Of a stretch of DNA of 64,000 nt, positions 54,574 through 64,000 are shown in pieces. The DNA lies in assembly GCA_964016875.1 (NCBI GenBank), contig OZ024721.1:39490210-39554209 (forward strand), written 5' to 3'. Each line of letters begins with the position of its first letter. The first letter of the stretch is position 1. This stretch comes from Fallopia convolvulus. Its lineage: Eukaryota; Streptophyta; Magnoliopsida; Caryophyllales; Polygonaceae. The position numbers were made by a program, and so were the translations under genes. Under the pieces are notes generated by a model. It searched no databases and was not told the origin of the DNA. It saw only the letters and a program-made list of their open reading frames with translations.

Positions 54574-55017
54574 TCAACTACCGTTCCCCAATCGCACTCC
54601 AAACAACACAGTTAGCTCTACTGGAATTTCCTCTACCTCCACAATCCTCGAATTCAGGAAGCAATGACTTACGCCGCTCACCAGTTCTACAATTTTTCTT
54701 TCCCCCAATTTTGCTCTAATCTTCAAGGCTCGCTTCTCCATATTGCTTACCATGGTATGCAAGGGTAATTCAAGCCATTGTTGTTCCGAATCATCCTTTT
54801 GTTCGCCCACGTGGGCTTCAATATCCCCAACTTGGATCATCTCTAAATCTGCCTTAGCAATGTCGATTTCTTCATCCAAAACCTCCATTAATTTGAACAC
54901 ATTTTCGGAGCATTTATGTAAAGGTGAGTAAGGTTGGCGGCACTTGAAACATAATCCCCGAGCCCTCAAATCGTTAACCTCCGATGTCGCCAAAGATCTG
55001 GTGTATCGTGGTTTCAC
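54574..55017 (-). pseudogene. Reina gag zinc finger and protease
   Basis: Minus strand. The knuckle region LCFKCRQPYSPLHKC has the chromovirus CX2CX9HxC-like arrangement. It is followed by a spacer and the protease. The expected catalytic triplet DSG reads VSG (ELVSGVSHCFL), so the active-site Asp appears to be Val here. It ends at 54574. Confidence 0.72.
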
Positions 55018-55038
55018 TCTTGCTAAATTGCTTGCACA

Positions 55039-56019
55039 TTAGGAAGCTGGTGATTTTGACGACCAATTGGGTCGAGTGAAATTAGACCTATCCCTTGGCC
55101 CACTGTAGGATGACGATGATGGACTGGCGCCTACTACCTGTTTTTGTGCCCCATCTCGTAAGCCTGATCCTAGGCCTCCCACAACCCGTTTCCAAGGACC
55201 CCTTCCTAATCCTTTCTCAATGTTCAACTTCCTCTCTACCAGTCGAGCCCCATCCATGGCGGCGAATAATTCCGTTGTTTCAAAGGTCTGTAATCCACTC
55301 TGATTTCTGGTCGAATTCCTGCCAAAAAGTACCCCAACAACTACGCGTTGCCCAATCCCTGTGTGAATCGCACACGCGATCAGTTCATCAACAAAGTCAT
55401 CAACCGTCCCTGTTTGCTTAAGTAAACTCAATTGCTCAAATCGATTTGTGGCATCTGTGCCCAAGAACCTCTTGATTAATTCTGATTTCAAATCTTCCCA
55501 TGAAAATTGGGGACGTTGTTGTCCTAGCCAACGAACCCAATTCAGTGTTGCACCATCCATGCTAACCATTGCCATCGTCACCCGATCAGCCGACTTCGTC
55601 ATCTGAATTGCAAAAAATTGCTTTGCTTTAGAGATCCAAGTAAGCGGGTCTTCACCGTCAAACATTGGCAATTTAATCTTCTGCGCCATGACTGGAGACA
55701 CCTCATTATCACCCCGATAACTTCCCACGGGCGGTCGCACGAATTCCCCCGAGGTGACTTCTCTTCTAGTGCTTTGGAGTGCACACCACCGCTCCCTCCC
55801 GAGGAAGATTCCATGTGAGATGGATTAAGTGGCCCGGAAATCGCCTCAAGCCTCTTTCAGGACACAGTTACTGAAGGCGGAGAACTTACTTTCAAGGTCC
55901 CCACCTCGTTGATGGGTTGCCTGTGTTGAATCATTCACACTCTCTTGGTTTTTCTGTAGTTTTGTGAGTTCACTCTCTATCGCGCTTACTCTTGCATCCA
56001 ACTCTTTCGTCGTAGTCAT
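55039..56019 (-). pseudogene. Reina gag
   Basis: Minus strand. The start is likely at 56019 (MTTTKELDARVSAIESELTK, a coiled coil). Stops at about 55846 precede the core. The core ORF 55740-55039 reads KLPMFDGEDPLTWISKAKQF, WVRWLGQQRPQFSWEDLK and LKQTGTVDDFVDEL, all typical of gypsy gag, with an Arg/Gly/Ser-rich tail. Confidence 0.82.
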
Positions 56020-56057
56020 TGTACTAGGAATAACAACTCTCAATGAAAGCACCAACT

Positions 56058-56443
56058 TGTTGGATTAAGAAGAATGAGCAAAACCAATTTAGCAAAAGTA
56101 GCAAAGATGCAGCCTTTAAGCAAAACAACGCCTCAATAAAATACTGTTTTATTGAGGAAAAGATAGAAATCACTCAAGGAAGACAACCCTTCCAGGAGCC
56201 CAACAAGGCCTCGCCCGAATACTAATCTCTAAATTCTGGATAACCCCTCTCAAACAACCTTAAACGTATTTATAATAAAAACAACTCATAACCTAACATA
56301 ACGCCCAAGGCAACTTAATAAATCCAAATAATAAACCCTATAATTATTATCAGACCTTATAAATTAGGAAACCCTATTACTTCTAATCTGAAGTAATATC
56401 CTTTCCCTTTCCTAGTATAAACGATATATCTCCTTTCCTAACA
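56058..56443 (-). repeat. 5' LTR of Reina element
   Basis: 386 bp with TATAAATA on the minus strand (near 56277-56270). The primer site TTGGTGCTTTCATTGAGA lies just inside it on the minus strand, at about 56055-56038. Confidence 0.9.
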
Positions 56444-56448
56444 TTACC

Positions 56449-57286
56449 TGACTGGCTGACTGGTGTGGGCATGTTTGGCTGCTAAAACAAAGGGGAAAAT
56501 AACTCTCTAACAAATATCCTGGATGATGAACCAAACTGTTGTTCTGTAATGAGTCGTATTTCGATTATTGCAATTCTGCAATATTTTCATGGAAACATAG
56601 AGAGTAGATGAGAGTTTTTATCTATCCTCCTGGAATTTTTTTTGCTGCATTTTTTCAGGCCTTGAAACTCTCCCATTACAAAAGAAAATTCCATAAGAAT
56701 TTTTTTCCCCAGTCATTGAAGAGAACAGCATTCACAGTGACAGTAAAAGTATACAAGTTAAGAAGGTGATACTTTCATTCTCATTAATAGGGGATTACAA
56801 TAATGAAATATTACAGGAAGGGGTAGTGAGGCCGGCAAAAGAACAGGGTTTGCAGGGTTTAACTGAATCAATATGTAATCCTGGACTATGACTAATTTAA
56901 CAGTACTCCATTAAAAAAAAAAAAAAGGGTACCTTCAAAACAAATAAAGCAGGATAAATATCTTATGGAACAGCAGAAGAGGAGCATCTCAGCGAGAGTT
57001 TAGCCTTTTAAGGTCATGTGCCCTCAATGATTCGCTCAACTTCGTCCAGAAATTCTGAAACGCCGTTTCATTTGACTACAACTATAGCTAAGGTAGTATG
57101 CAGAAGGTGAATTGAATCTTGAATTATGAAATGAAAGTCCTGCAATCAATATCCCAAAAAGCAATTTGGATGAGAAAACAAGAGATAAAAGTGTTTAAAA
57201 GGAATTGCTGACACATGTGACAAAGTGAATTTCTGGCTTCAATTACAATGATTTGCAGGAAAAATTACCAATAACTTATGGATTCT
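56449..57286. other. Flanking sequence and 3' untranslated region of the RPA43-like gene
   Basis: No protein gene is supported. 57000-57286 lies just past the stop of the RPA43-like gene and is probably its 3' UTR on the minus strand. A short open stretch near 57000-57080 on the same strand has no recognised motif. Confidence 0.4.
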
Positions 57287-58819
57287 TCAAAGTGCTTCTT
57301 CGCCCTTTCTTCTCTTAGCTTTCTTGACTTCATGGCTATCCACATAAAGTGCTCCATTGTCAACTAAATCAATCACAAGATCCCTTGTTTCTCCCTTTCC
57401 CTCACTCTCCTTCCGTTTCTTAGAGCTCCTGCACATATTTGTAATATATTAGAAAAAACTTCTCGAACGGCTACTCTTTGGAATATGAAAACAATGCTTT
57501 TATCACTTTATAACGAACCTGTTTAAACTGAAGGATTTGTCCAGACTGCTATCCAGCCATCGAATGCTGCCAGTATTAGCAGGAGCTAGAGATCCAGAAA
57601 TGTGGAGCACATCTTCATCAAAACTGCAGGAGAGATTTAACAGTAAAATATTGCTTAGTAAAACAGCAAAATATATCATATGCAATACTGCATCTCATTC
57701 AGTCATCAATATTATAAAACACCAACATATATCATATGCAACACCACATCTCATTAACAGTTGTCAACATTATCATTTTTGCTTTGACAATCTACACTCT
57801 GACAAACACCTACTGTTTTCAGCATTTCCAATTGGTTCATGAAATGTGACAAACACCTACTGTTTTCAGCATTTCCAATTGGTTCATGAAATGTGACGAC
57901 AATACATGAAAAGGTAAAAGCTAGAAAAAAAAAATATCAATGGTGATCAATTGGTGAAAGAAAATCGTATGAAGAAAGAGCTTCCAACCTCTTCACTAGG
58001 AACCTTATCATAGTCCCAACTTTAATGACATGTCGCCTATTTGACCTGCTGCGAAAAATTTCTTGGCCATTTTCCTGTAACAGAAATACATAATTGAAGC
58101 AAAGATACCACAGCCTAAGCAATGCTAAGAAGTTGTTTGGAATACAAATAGCAGATACTTACAACTTCAAATATATATTCCTCAGGAATATCCTTGTGTA
58201 TTATGACTGCAGCTGCAAATCCAAGGACAACCAGATGGATTGACTCTCGTGTAGCTTTGACAACCTTTCCTTCTACAAGAAATATAAAGGAAACCTCAGT
58301 AATAGAAAATTGGTCAGATTCGCAACACATTACATGATCCAGTTACCTACAAAGCAATATATCGAAGGCACATGACTACGGCTAAGAGTTTCAACCTAAA
58401 TAACGCTGGCTTGGCTTGGCAATGAACTATGCATTGTAGGTGCAAAACATAGCATTACCTACCTAAATACATGTTTGGTTTCGGATCAAAGAGCAACAGA
58501 TTGGCTCTTAAATTGACACCGAGATAAGGAAATAAACCGGGAAGAATCTTGGCCTTTTGACTCTCCACGGCAACAACCTCATAAGCAAGCATAACACCGT
58601 CGAAGCTTTCATTGAATCTGTGGGAGTCACGCAAGTTGAGGAATAAGACGAGGAACACAACATCACTTTCAACAAAGTAACAAAATTTGAGGAGAGGAAG
58701 AGGACGAACTCGAAGAGTAACGAGCTGAGTTCACGGGTGACGGCTTCGGTGATCATCGTCGTCTTGGAAGGATGAATATACACTACCAATTTGGCCTCCG
58801 AAACCTTCAACCCATCCAT
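57287..58819 (-). CDS. RNA polymerase I subunit RPA43-like, six exons
   Basis: Exons on the minus strand: 58819-58710, 58617-58463, 58272-58163, 58074-57989, 57623-57519, 57428-57287. Together they are 708 bases, a continuous 235-residue protein, and every intron starts GT and ends AG. The N terminus (MDGLKVSEAKLVVYIHPSK) and core (FNESFDGVMLAYE, then PKPNMYLGRKV-type text reading EGKVVKATRESIHLVVLGFA) match plant RPA43-like proteins, with an Rpb7-like N-terminal domain and an OB fold. The C terminus (KKRKESEGKGETRDLVIDLV, then KKAKRRKGEE) is basic and suits a nuclear protein. RPA43 pairs with a partner in the Pol I stalk used for rRNA transcription. Plants also have Pol II, IV and V paralogues of the partner, so the Pol I assignment rests on recall. 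Nothing in the sequence looks broken. Confidence 0.82.
57800..57893. repeat. 47-bp direct tandem repeat in intron 4
   Basis: Two identical 47-bp units (57800-57846, 57847-57893) starting TGACAAACACCTACTG. They lie inside intron 4 of the RPA43-like gene, which also has a repeated ATATATCATATGCAA word near 57670 and 57728. Confidence 0.9.
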
Positions 58820-59249
58820 TGCTTAAACGCCAACAATGAAAGTATGAAACGAAAGCGCAGTTATTTCGCTCTGAATCGGTGAAGCAAAACCTCTGAAAAC
58901 CCCTAATTTACCAAGGCAAATTTCTATATGCGCAATGGCGGAAAACCCCTAATTTCCTCCAACTCGGATTTAGACAGGAAGCAGGGCTGTCAACTAGGGC
59001 TTGGCCAATCTAAAACCGAACCACGGAACCAATACCGAATTTTTAAAAAAAAAAATGGACCGAGAATTAGGCCCAAAATTTTCGGTTCGGTGTCCGTCCA
59101 GTTAGAATCTAAATCGATTGCTTTATATAATATTACTTATAAAATATCATTAAAATACTAAATTGTATCAAATATATCTATAATTCTATAATACTATAAA
59201 AGGGAGGATCCTGCATGAACAGTGATCACACATTCAACGCTAATTAATT
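58820..59249. other. Upstream region of RPA43-like gene with a degenerate hAT-like fragment
   Basis: 58820-58970 is the likely 5' leader and promoter of the RPA43-like gene. 58983-59101 begins CAGGGCTGTCAACTAGGGC and contains AACCGAA and TTCGGTTCGG words, like the ends of the hAT-type MITEs at 1246 and 18653. A clear second end and target duplication were not found. Confidence 0.4.
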
Positions 59250-59721
59250 GGCAGAATACATCAACAGACTCTTGTACTTATACTTTTTTTCCTATTGGAC
59301 CCCTGTACTAAAAAATATTCAAACAGACCTCTGTACTGCCCCCAATTTTGCCTATTGAACACTTTCAATCTTATTCTCCTTCCAGTGTACATCACACGCC
59401 TTATGTGTCATGTTATTTTGCCAAATAAGCCAAAATGGTCAAATACGTACATGTTATTTTGCCTATTGAACACTTTCAAGTCTTCACGCGCCTTATGTAA
59501 CATGTACGTATTTTGCCAAAATAACATGTATGTATTTTACCATTTTGACTTATTTGGCAAAATAACATGACACATAAGGTGCATGATGTACACTGGAAGG
59601 AGAATAAGATTGAAAGTGTTCAATAGGCAAAATTGGGGGCAGTATAGGGGTCTGTTTGAACATTTTTTAGTACAGGGGTCCAATAGAAAAAAAAGTATAA
59701 GTACAGTTGATGTATTCTGCC
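59250..59721. mobile_element. Palindromic Mutator-like MITE
   Basis: 472 bp. The two halves are near-complete reverse complements (GGCAGAATACATC... and ...GATGTATTCTGCC), so the element folds into one long hairpin with a centre near 59485. It is flanked by the exact 10-bp repeat CTAATTAATT (59240-59249 and 59722-59731). A 9-11 bp duplication with long inverted repeats points to the Mutator superfamily. No coding capacity. Transcripts through it would form a long hairpin. Confidence 0.82.
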
Positions 59722-59731
59722 CTAATTAATT

Positions 59732-61315
59732 TGGCTTTCGTGTACGTATTTGGCTATAGTTGCTGATGTTGTTGATTTATTATCTGAAAAACATGATTTA
59801 TGACAATTCAGCAAAGGCCAACCACATTTGTTGACTTCCAACTTATCAACAACGCTTTTACTTTCTTAAAAAAAATCATTGTTTTTGTAAGTTGTCTCTT
59901 AGTAGACAATATATTATTGCGGCTACTGTTGCTAAAAAAAACGGTCGCAGTGCTAATCCACAAAAAAACGGCCGCACAATTCAATTTTGGTTTGAATACA
60001 CATGTACTTCTATTTGAGGCCTCCTATGCCAACATGCTTTTGTTGAATTTAAAAAAAAACGGTTGCACACTTGATCCAAATGAAGAGGAGAAATCATTTT
60101 CACATTCTTCTAGAAGATAATAAGCCTGCAATTCTGAATACTCCTTTAAGGAAGTGAACCGCGATAATTGGACAAAATCATTCAAATGAAGAGGACAAAT
60201 TAACTTTGCTCTCATTAGACTATTATTTGCTGACTTTCGGCCACACACCTATATTTTTTTATTTTTTTAATGAAAGCACACCTATCTTTATAAAGTTATA
60301 ATAACACAATCATTTGGTAAAGACAAATTAGAGATTTCCAGTCACAACACACATTACAACACACATCTATGTTGAAAATAACAAAAGACAAAAGCACACA
60401 AGTTTCAAGGAGCCTGCTAGAATTGTAGCACATACACAAATTCAATTGTGCTACGTTACAATCTATTTGTACGTGAGGCCCAAGTTCATTACAGTATAAA
60501 TACACACCTTCAGACAACTCAAAAGCCAAGCGAGCCCCCACCTCCTTTTCTTCTTCTTCGTTAATTATTCTTCCCGGCCTCATTCATCTTCATTCGTAAT
60601 CATACACATGTATTTACCATTTTATGCCTTGGGCATATGGAGTTCAATGATTAAAGCACACATTTGATGTTCTCTCTCTTCTATATTTGCATCATTTTGA
60701 TTGTGTTGTTCAATCTTTTTTTTTGGTATTGACTGACGTCAATTTATGTTGGTCATATGTAGGTTGCTACTTAATTTCCAGGGTAATTTGTTGTATATAT
60801 ATGGTATATTTTTACTTGTATCTTTACTCAATACTATTATTATAAAATATATTTTTATATATATTTCATATGTATATTTGCATCATTTTGATTGTGTTGT
60901 TCAATCTTTTATTTTGGTATTAAGCCAATTATTTAAGCTACTGATCATGATCATCTAAAGTTTTGTAGACTTTGATTCTTTAATATAAGGTTTATGCTTC
61001 TAGGTATATGTATCATTTTCTAAAAAATCAAGTTACAAATCCACTTAATCAATTTATGATGCAAGTAATTAATTTTGCCCCTTTTGACCAATTTCAATAA
61101 GATAAAGTGGGTGGGCATACTAAATTGCCATTCAGCTTTTTGCTAATTACCTAATTGAAGAGTATATGACCTAGAAAAAAAAATCCAGAAATTGAGTCAC
61201 TAAAGTTGATAGTAATCCATCTTCCAAGTATAAAGTATTTCCTTCATTCTGAAGTTGAATAAGAAAGTCTGCAATTATGTACTTTAGAAAATATCAAAGG
61301 AAAGAATTCACTTAC
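59732..61315. other. Non-coding region with a promoter-like segment
   Basis: No coding gene is supported. On the plus strand TATAAATA at 60495-60502 precedes a CT-rich leader (CACCTCCTTTTCTTCTTCTT) about 30 bases later, and a TGACGTCA site is at 60733-60740, so a short transcript could start here. A 40-base phrase (CATCATTTTGATTGTGTTGT) occurs twice, near 60690 and 60881. ORFs at 59800 and 60746 lack known domains. Confidence 0.3.
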
Positions 61316-62053
61316 TTGGAGACTTGTTCTGAAGCTCAGAGTAGAGATTTTGTTTGTTGAAAGAGTTGTGATAATTTTCCAAGGCAGAGGTACACAATTT
61401 ATGAACCTCAGCACCACAAGCAAGTCGATTGACAATGCCTCTGCCCATTTTTGCACATACACGATCGAGAGGTCCTAATTCTTTCTTCAATTTCTTTGCA
61501 GCAGTATCTACAAGCTTGTGGAGATCCTTATGCAGCTTAGTGCCATCGAGGAGTTTGCAACACAAGGAGATTCTTAGGCATAGAACATCCACACGCATAG
61601 AGTCTTTGGCAATCATCAAATACTTTCTCCAAATGCTGCATAATGGTCAAATACTAGCATTAGGGTCAAAAGTGGAGTAATGAAAGTTAGCTATAGTGTT
61701 ATTCTAAGTTGCCAGCTACAAGTTGTAAAAAACAAGTGTATGTAATCATGGCTCAATGAACACAAATATGTGACCATAATTGTTCATTATTAATCAACAG
61801 TGACATGGCGGAAAAAAACAGCTAAATGTTCTGTTCATGGATTTAAAATACTTTCTAGAGGTTGCCCATTATACTATTTGTCATGCTTTGGGATTAAATC
61901 TAAATTCAGTGCTGTGAAGTGGACTCTTACCTTAAGAGATCGTTGATCTTGCCACATGTAACACAACAAAATTTCCCATCCAATTTTTTAAAATAGCTGT
62001 TCTTGTGAATACCTGCTCGTTTGTTCAGGACATTTACATTCATACTTGAGCAT
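61316..62053 (-). pseudogene. VEL/VIN3-like gene fragment (PHD C-terminal part and helical bundle)
   Basis: Two exons on the minus strand. Exon 62053-61931 reads CSSMNVNVLNKRAGIHKNSY then LDGKFCCVTCGKINDLL. Exon 61635-61316 reads IWRKYLMIAKDSMRVDVLCL, then AKKLKKELGPLDRVCAKMGR and GIVNRLACGAEVHKLCTSAL. The joint keeps frame with GT-AG ends. It matches the part of VIN3-like proteins from the end of the PHD finger through the following helical bundle. These proteins join PRC2 in repressing flowering repressors. The N-terminal PHD half, the FNIII domain and the C-terminal VEL domain were not found. It may be a gene fragment, or a gene whose other exons are divergent. Confidence 0.6.
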
Positions 62054-63785
62054 CTGAAATGTTTTAACATCATAAACTATGATAGTAGATTAGTAAGTTT
62101 CATCAATTATTTATGCAAAAAAACAGTAGTGCATAACAAAAAATCCCCATATTACTATGCTCTTTTCATCTTTAATTTTTCTTTAAACCATTTAAGTACA
62201 AGTAAGAAACAAGTAAAAGAGCTTCAAGAGATTATGAGTATCGTAGATTTTTTGTAAAGTAACTCGAGCATAACCATAATTTCAGAGTTTTAATAAAAGT
62301 TGTAATATCATACCTAATTTTCACAAGGGATGTTTTTGATTTGGTCAAATTCACAAGGGATGTTGTTGCAAGAAAAAGATAGTGAAAACCCTTTAAAGTG
62401 TCACTAAACTTGTGATATAATATAGTTTATGCATAGATGACATGTATGGACTTCATGTTGTAAACCAGAAATGACCATGTTTACGAGACAATTTTCACCC
62501 TGACACAAAGAGAGAGATAGAGATTGAGAGATTACACTGGTCCTATTGAGTCTTCTTCTTCTTTTTGTACATGGGAACTAGAATCTTACTTAAAACATTT
62601 TCATCAATCTTTATCCACTGCACTTGAATTAGTTTGTGTAGTTGGAACAACTTATCATGAATTGGATCATGGCATTTTTCATACAGCTCCGGAGTGATAG
62701 AAATAAAAGAACACCTATAAAAAAGTGAAGTACCATCATAATTAATATACAGTAGCACCATGAACAATGCATATGAAGGTGAGGAAATCAGAGAAACTAC
62801 CAACATATGAGATAACCCATGAACAAACTGCAACCTGAACAAAAAGACAGAAATCAGATTTGAGCTATATAAGGTACTGATAGAACTCTCCTAAAAGAAA
62901 AAATCAAAGGGATTGTAGGGCGAAAACTAAGAAAGGCACCTGGAATAGAACTCTCAAATTGGCACCAACAACAATCTTACGGGCAATTGATAGAATGTGG
63001 TTGATCCGCACAAGCAATACATCAACAATCCTCTCTGCTGAACAGTTTAACAGGAGCTTAATAAATCAGTTCAAATTTTATCTTAAAAAAATAAGTTTTT
63101 TATTTGAAACTTGATCTTTCCAACTGAACATTAGCTCCCACTTTGAATTCAATCTAAACAATGGAAATGAAACACATTTTCACAGAAGCAAAAATAGTAC
63201 TTGCTCCTAGCAAAACAACTCAGCAGAACTTTAACCTTTTCAGAGAAATAAAAAATAAAAACAAATTGTAACACATTTTCAAAGGAATGAGAAAACCTCT
63301 GACCAAAATCAGCCTCATGCTCGGTCAACAATGCAACACAATAAGAATCGAAATTTTTAGAGAAGGAGTCGGCTTATAACCCAATCTGAATTTTCGTTTC
63401 TTACATAGAAAGAAAATTTTAAAGTGAACCCTTAGTCCCTTACATATATAATATTCTATGGAGATATGTAATGAAGTGTTGTCAAAGAAATGTGACAACA
63501 CTAACCAACTCACAATCTTTCTAGTAACATAATCAAACTTAGTTGCTCAAAATTAAAGAAAGCAAGGCAATCAAACAACGATGCTTATAAGTTAATGTGA
63601 CAGCACTAACCAACTAACAATCTTTCAAGTAACATAACCAACTCACATTCCATACTCATAACTACTTCAAGTCTTTTAACTTATCACCCATACATCCATA
63701 ATCATGAATCCCACCATAAATAACATCCCTAATGAATTTACTCAACATGCACGCATTGCATGCTCGTAAAAAACATTTTTTTTAC
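62054..63785. other. Region with isolated exon-like ORFs, unassigned
   Basis: Two short minus-strand stretches look coding-like. 63041-62952 reads RIVDVLLVRINHILSIARKI and has an AG before and GT after. 62720-62600 reads SITPELYEKCHDPIHDKLFQ. I recognise neither and cannot join them to the fragments on either side. Direct repeats of ACTAACCAACTMACAATCTT lie at about 63500 and 63606. Confidence 0.3.
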
Positions 63786-63988
63786 CTGTGAAACGCATTT
63801 GCATTGTGATAAATTGGACCCATTTGATTAAAATCCATATCATACATTTCCTTAACATTTTTCATTGCCTTTATAGCCTCCCTAGCCCGTCGGAGCCCGG
63901 CTTCGACCTGATTGAGATCAGTAACAGCCACCTTTAACAGCCCCGGCTCAAGTTTCACCTCATCCGGCGAAGGTGCTTGCGCTTCAAA
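63786..63988 (-). pseudogene. Exostosin-like (GT47-type) glycosyltransferase, one exon
   Basis: Minus strand. It reads NQVEAGLRRAREAIKAMKN, then GPIYHNANAFHR, and ends at a GT donor (63786-63785). Plant exostosin-family glycosyltransferases, which act in the Golgi on cell-wall polymers, have the same sequence before a SYLEMEK-type motif. The following exon was not found in the window. The frame has an in-frame TAA at 63991-63989, just before the coding stretch, so either an upstream intron ends there or this is a broken copy. The exon is near the window edge. Confidence 0.5.
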
Positions 63989-64000
63989 TTACTTGATTCA

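Larger units (their letters stand above)
42319..56443 (-). mobile_element. Reina-type chromovirus (Ty3/gypsy), split by a Tekay element
   Basis: LTRs lie at 42319-42688 (370 bp) and 56058-56443 (386 bp), TGTTGGATTAAG...TTTCCTAACA, with duplication TTACC at 42314-42318 and 56444-56448. On the minus strand the primer site reads TTGGTGCTTTCATTGAGA beside 56058. Gag, protease, RT, RNase H, integrase and a C-terminal chromodomain-like tail follow in order. Without the nested element (43816-52589) and one duplication copy its length is about 5.35 kb, the size of Reina elements. The LTRs differ at about 11 positions plus four indels. Several stops and a frameshift inactivate it. Confidence 0.9.

Noticed and set aside
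59800..60120. 106-codon ORF after the MITE
   Set aside because: Composition follows A/T homopolymers (AAAAAACGG words) and no domain is recognised.
61316..62053. Complete VIN3-like gene
   Set aside because: Only the PHD end and helical bundle are found; the PHD start, FNIII and C-terminal VEL domains are absent in 59.7-64.0 kb.
1..64000. tRNA, rRNA or known microRNA genes
   Set aside because: No tRNA-like box A/B pair with cloverleaf, rRNA segment or recognised mature microRNA was seen. The tRNA-like words found are LTR primer sites.

Overview
This is a eudicot-like plant nuclear window in which about nine tenths of the sequence is nested transposable elements and only the last ~7 kb looks genic. 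A plant source is shown by CACTA TNP2 transposase, plant Tat, Reina and Tekay Ty3/gypsy and SIRE-type Ty1/copia elements, and fragments of plant gene families (VEL/VIN3-like, exostosin-like GT47) next to an intron-containing RNA polymerase I subunit gene. The species cannot be fixed from the sequence. All family names are from motif recognition; no database search was run.

Layout. (1) 1-14.7 kb: an old CACTA element on the minus strand, with subterminal repeats at 562-905 and TNP2 remnants. It is split by a 661-bp hAT-type MITE (1246-1906, 8-bp target duplication) and by a 9.7-kb Tat-type Ty3/gypsy element (3210-12933, target duplication GATAC). The Tat element has an antisense, intron-containing accessory ORF and a duplicated 3' end. 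(2) 14.7-20.3 kb: a rearranged Ty1/copia remnant holding a second hAT-type MITE (18653-19443). (3) 21.0-29.2 kb: a truncated copia element (minus) whose gag is split by a 5.2-kb non-autonomous LTR element (23132-28331, CATAT) carrying many CpG-rich motifs. (4) 30.7-41.5 kb: a young SIRE-type copia element (minus, GCTAT, LTRs differing at about 17 of 1042 positions) with a long uninterrupted accessory ORF. (5) 42.3-56.4 kb: a Reina-type chromovirus (minus, TTACC) interrupted inside its integrase by a Tekay/Del-type chromovirus (plus, 43816-52589, TTGCT). (6) 57.3-58.8 kb: a complete six-exon gene on the minus strand for a predicted 235-residue RPA43-like RNA polymerase I subunit. (7) 59-64 kb: a palindromic Mutator-like MITE (59250-59721, 10-bp duplication), a VEL/VIN3-like gene fragment and one exon of an exostosin-like glycosyltransferase running to the edge of the window.

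Five LTR insertions have exact 5-bp target duplications, so the nesting order can be read directly. LTR divergence counted by eye agrees with it: Tat ~3.7%, non-autonomous element ~3%, Reina ~3% plus indels, SIRE ~1.6%, Tekay ~1.3%. Most retrotransposon reading frames carry nonsense or frameshift mutations. The clear exceptions are the SIRE accessory ORF and the RPA43-like gene. I see no new gene system of the defence or biosynthetic kind. The most unusual items are the accessory ORFs in two unrelated retroelements, the repeated duplication of the PPT/LTR junction, and the CpG-motif-rich non-autonomous element.
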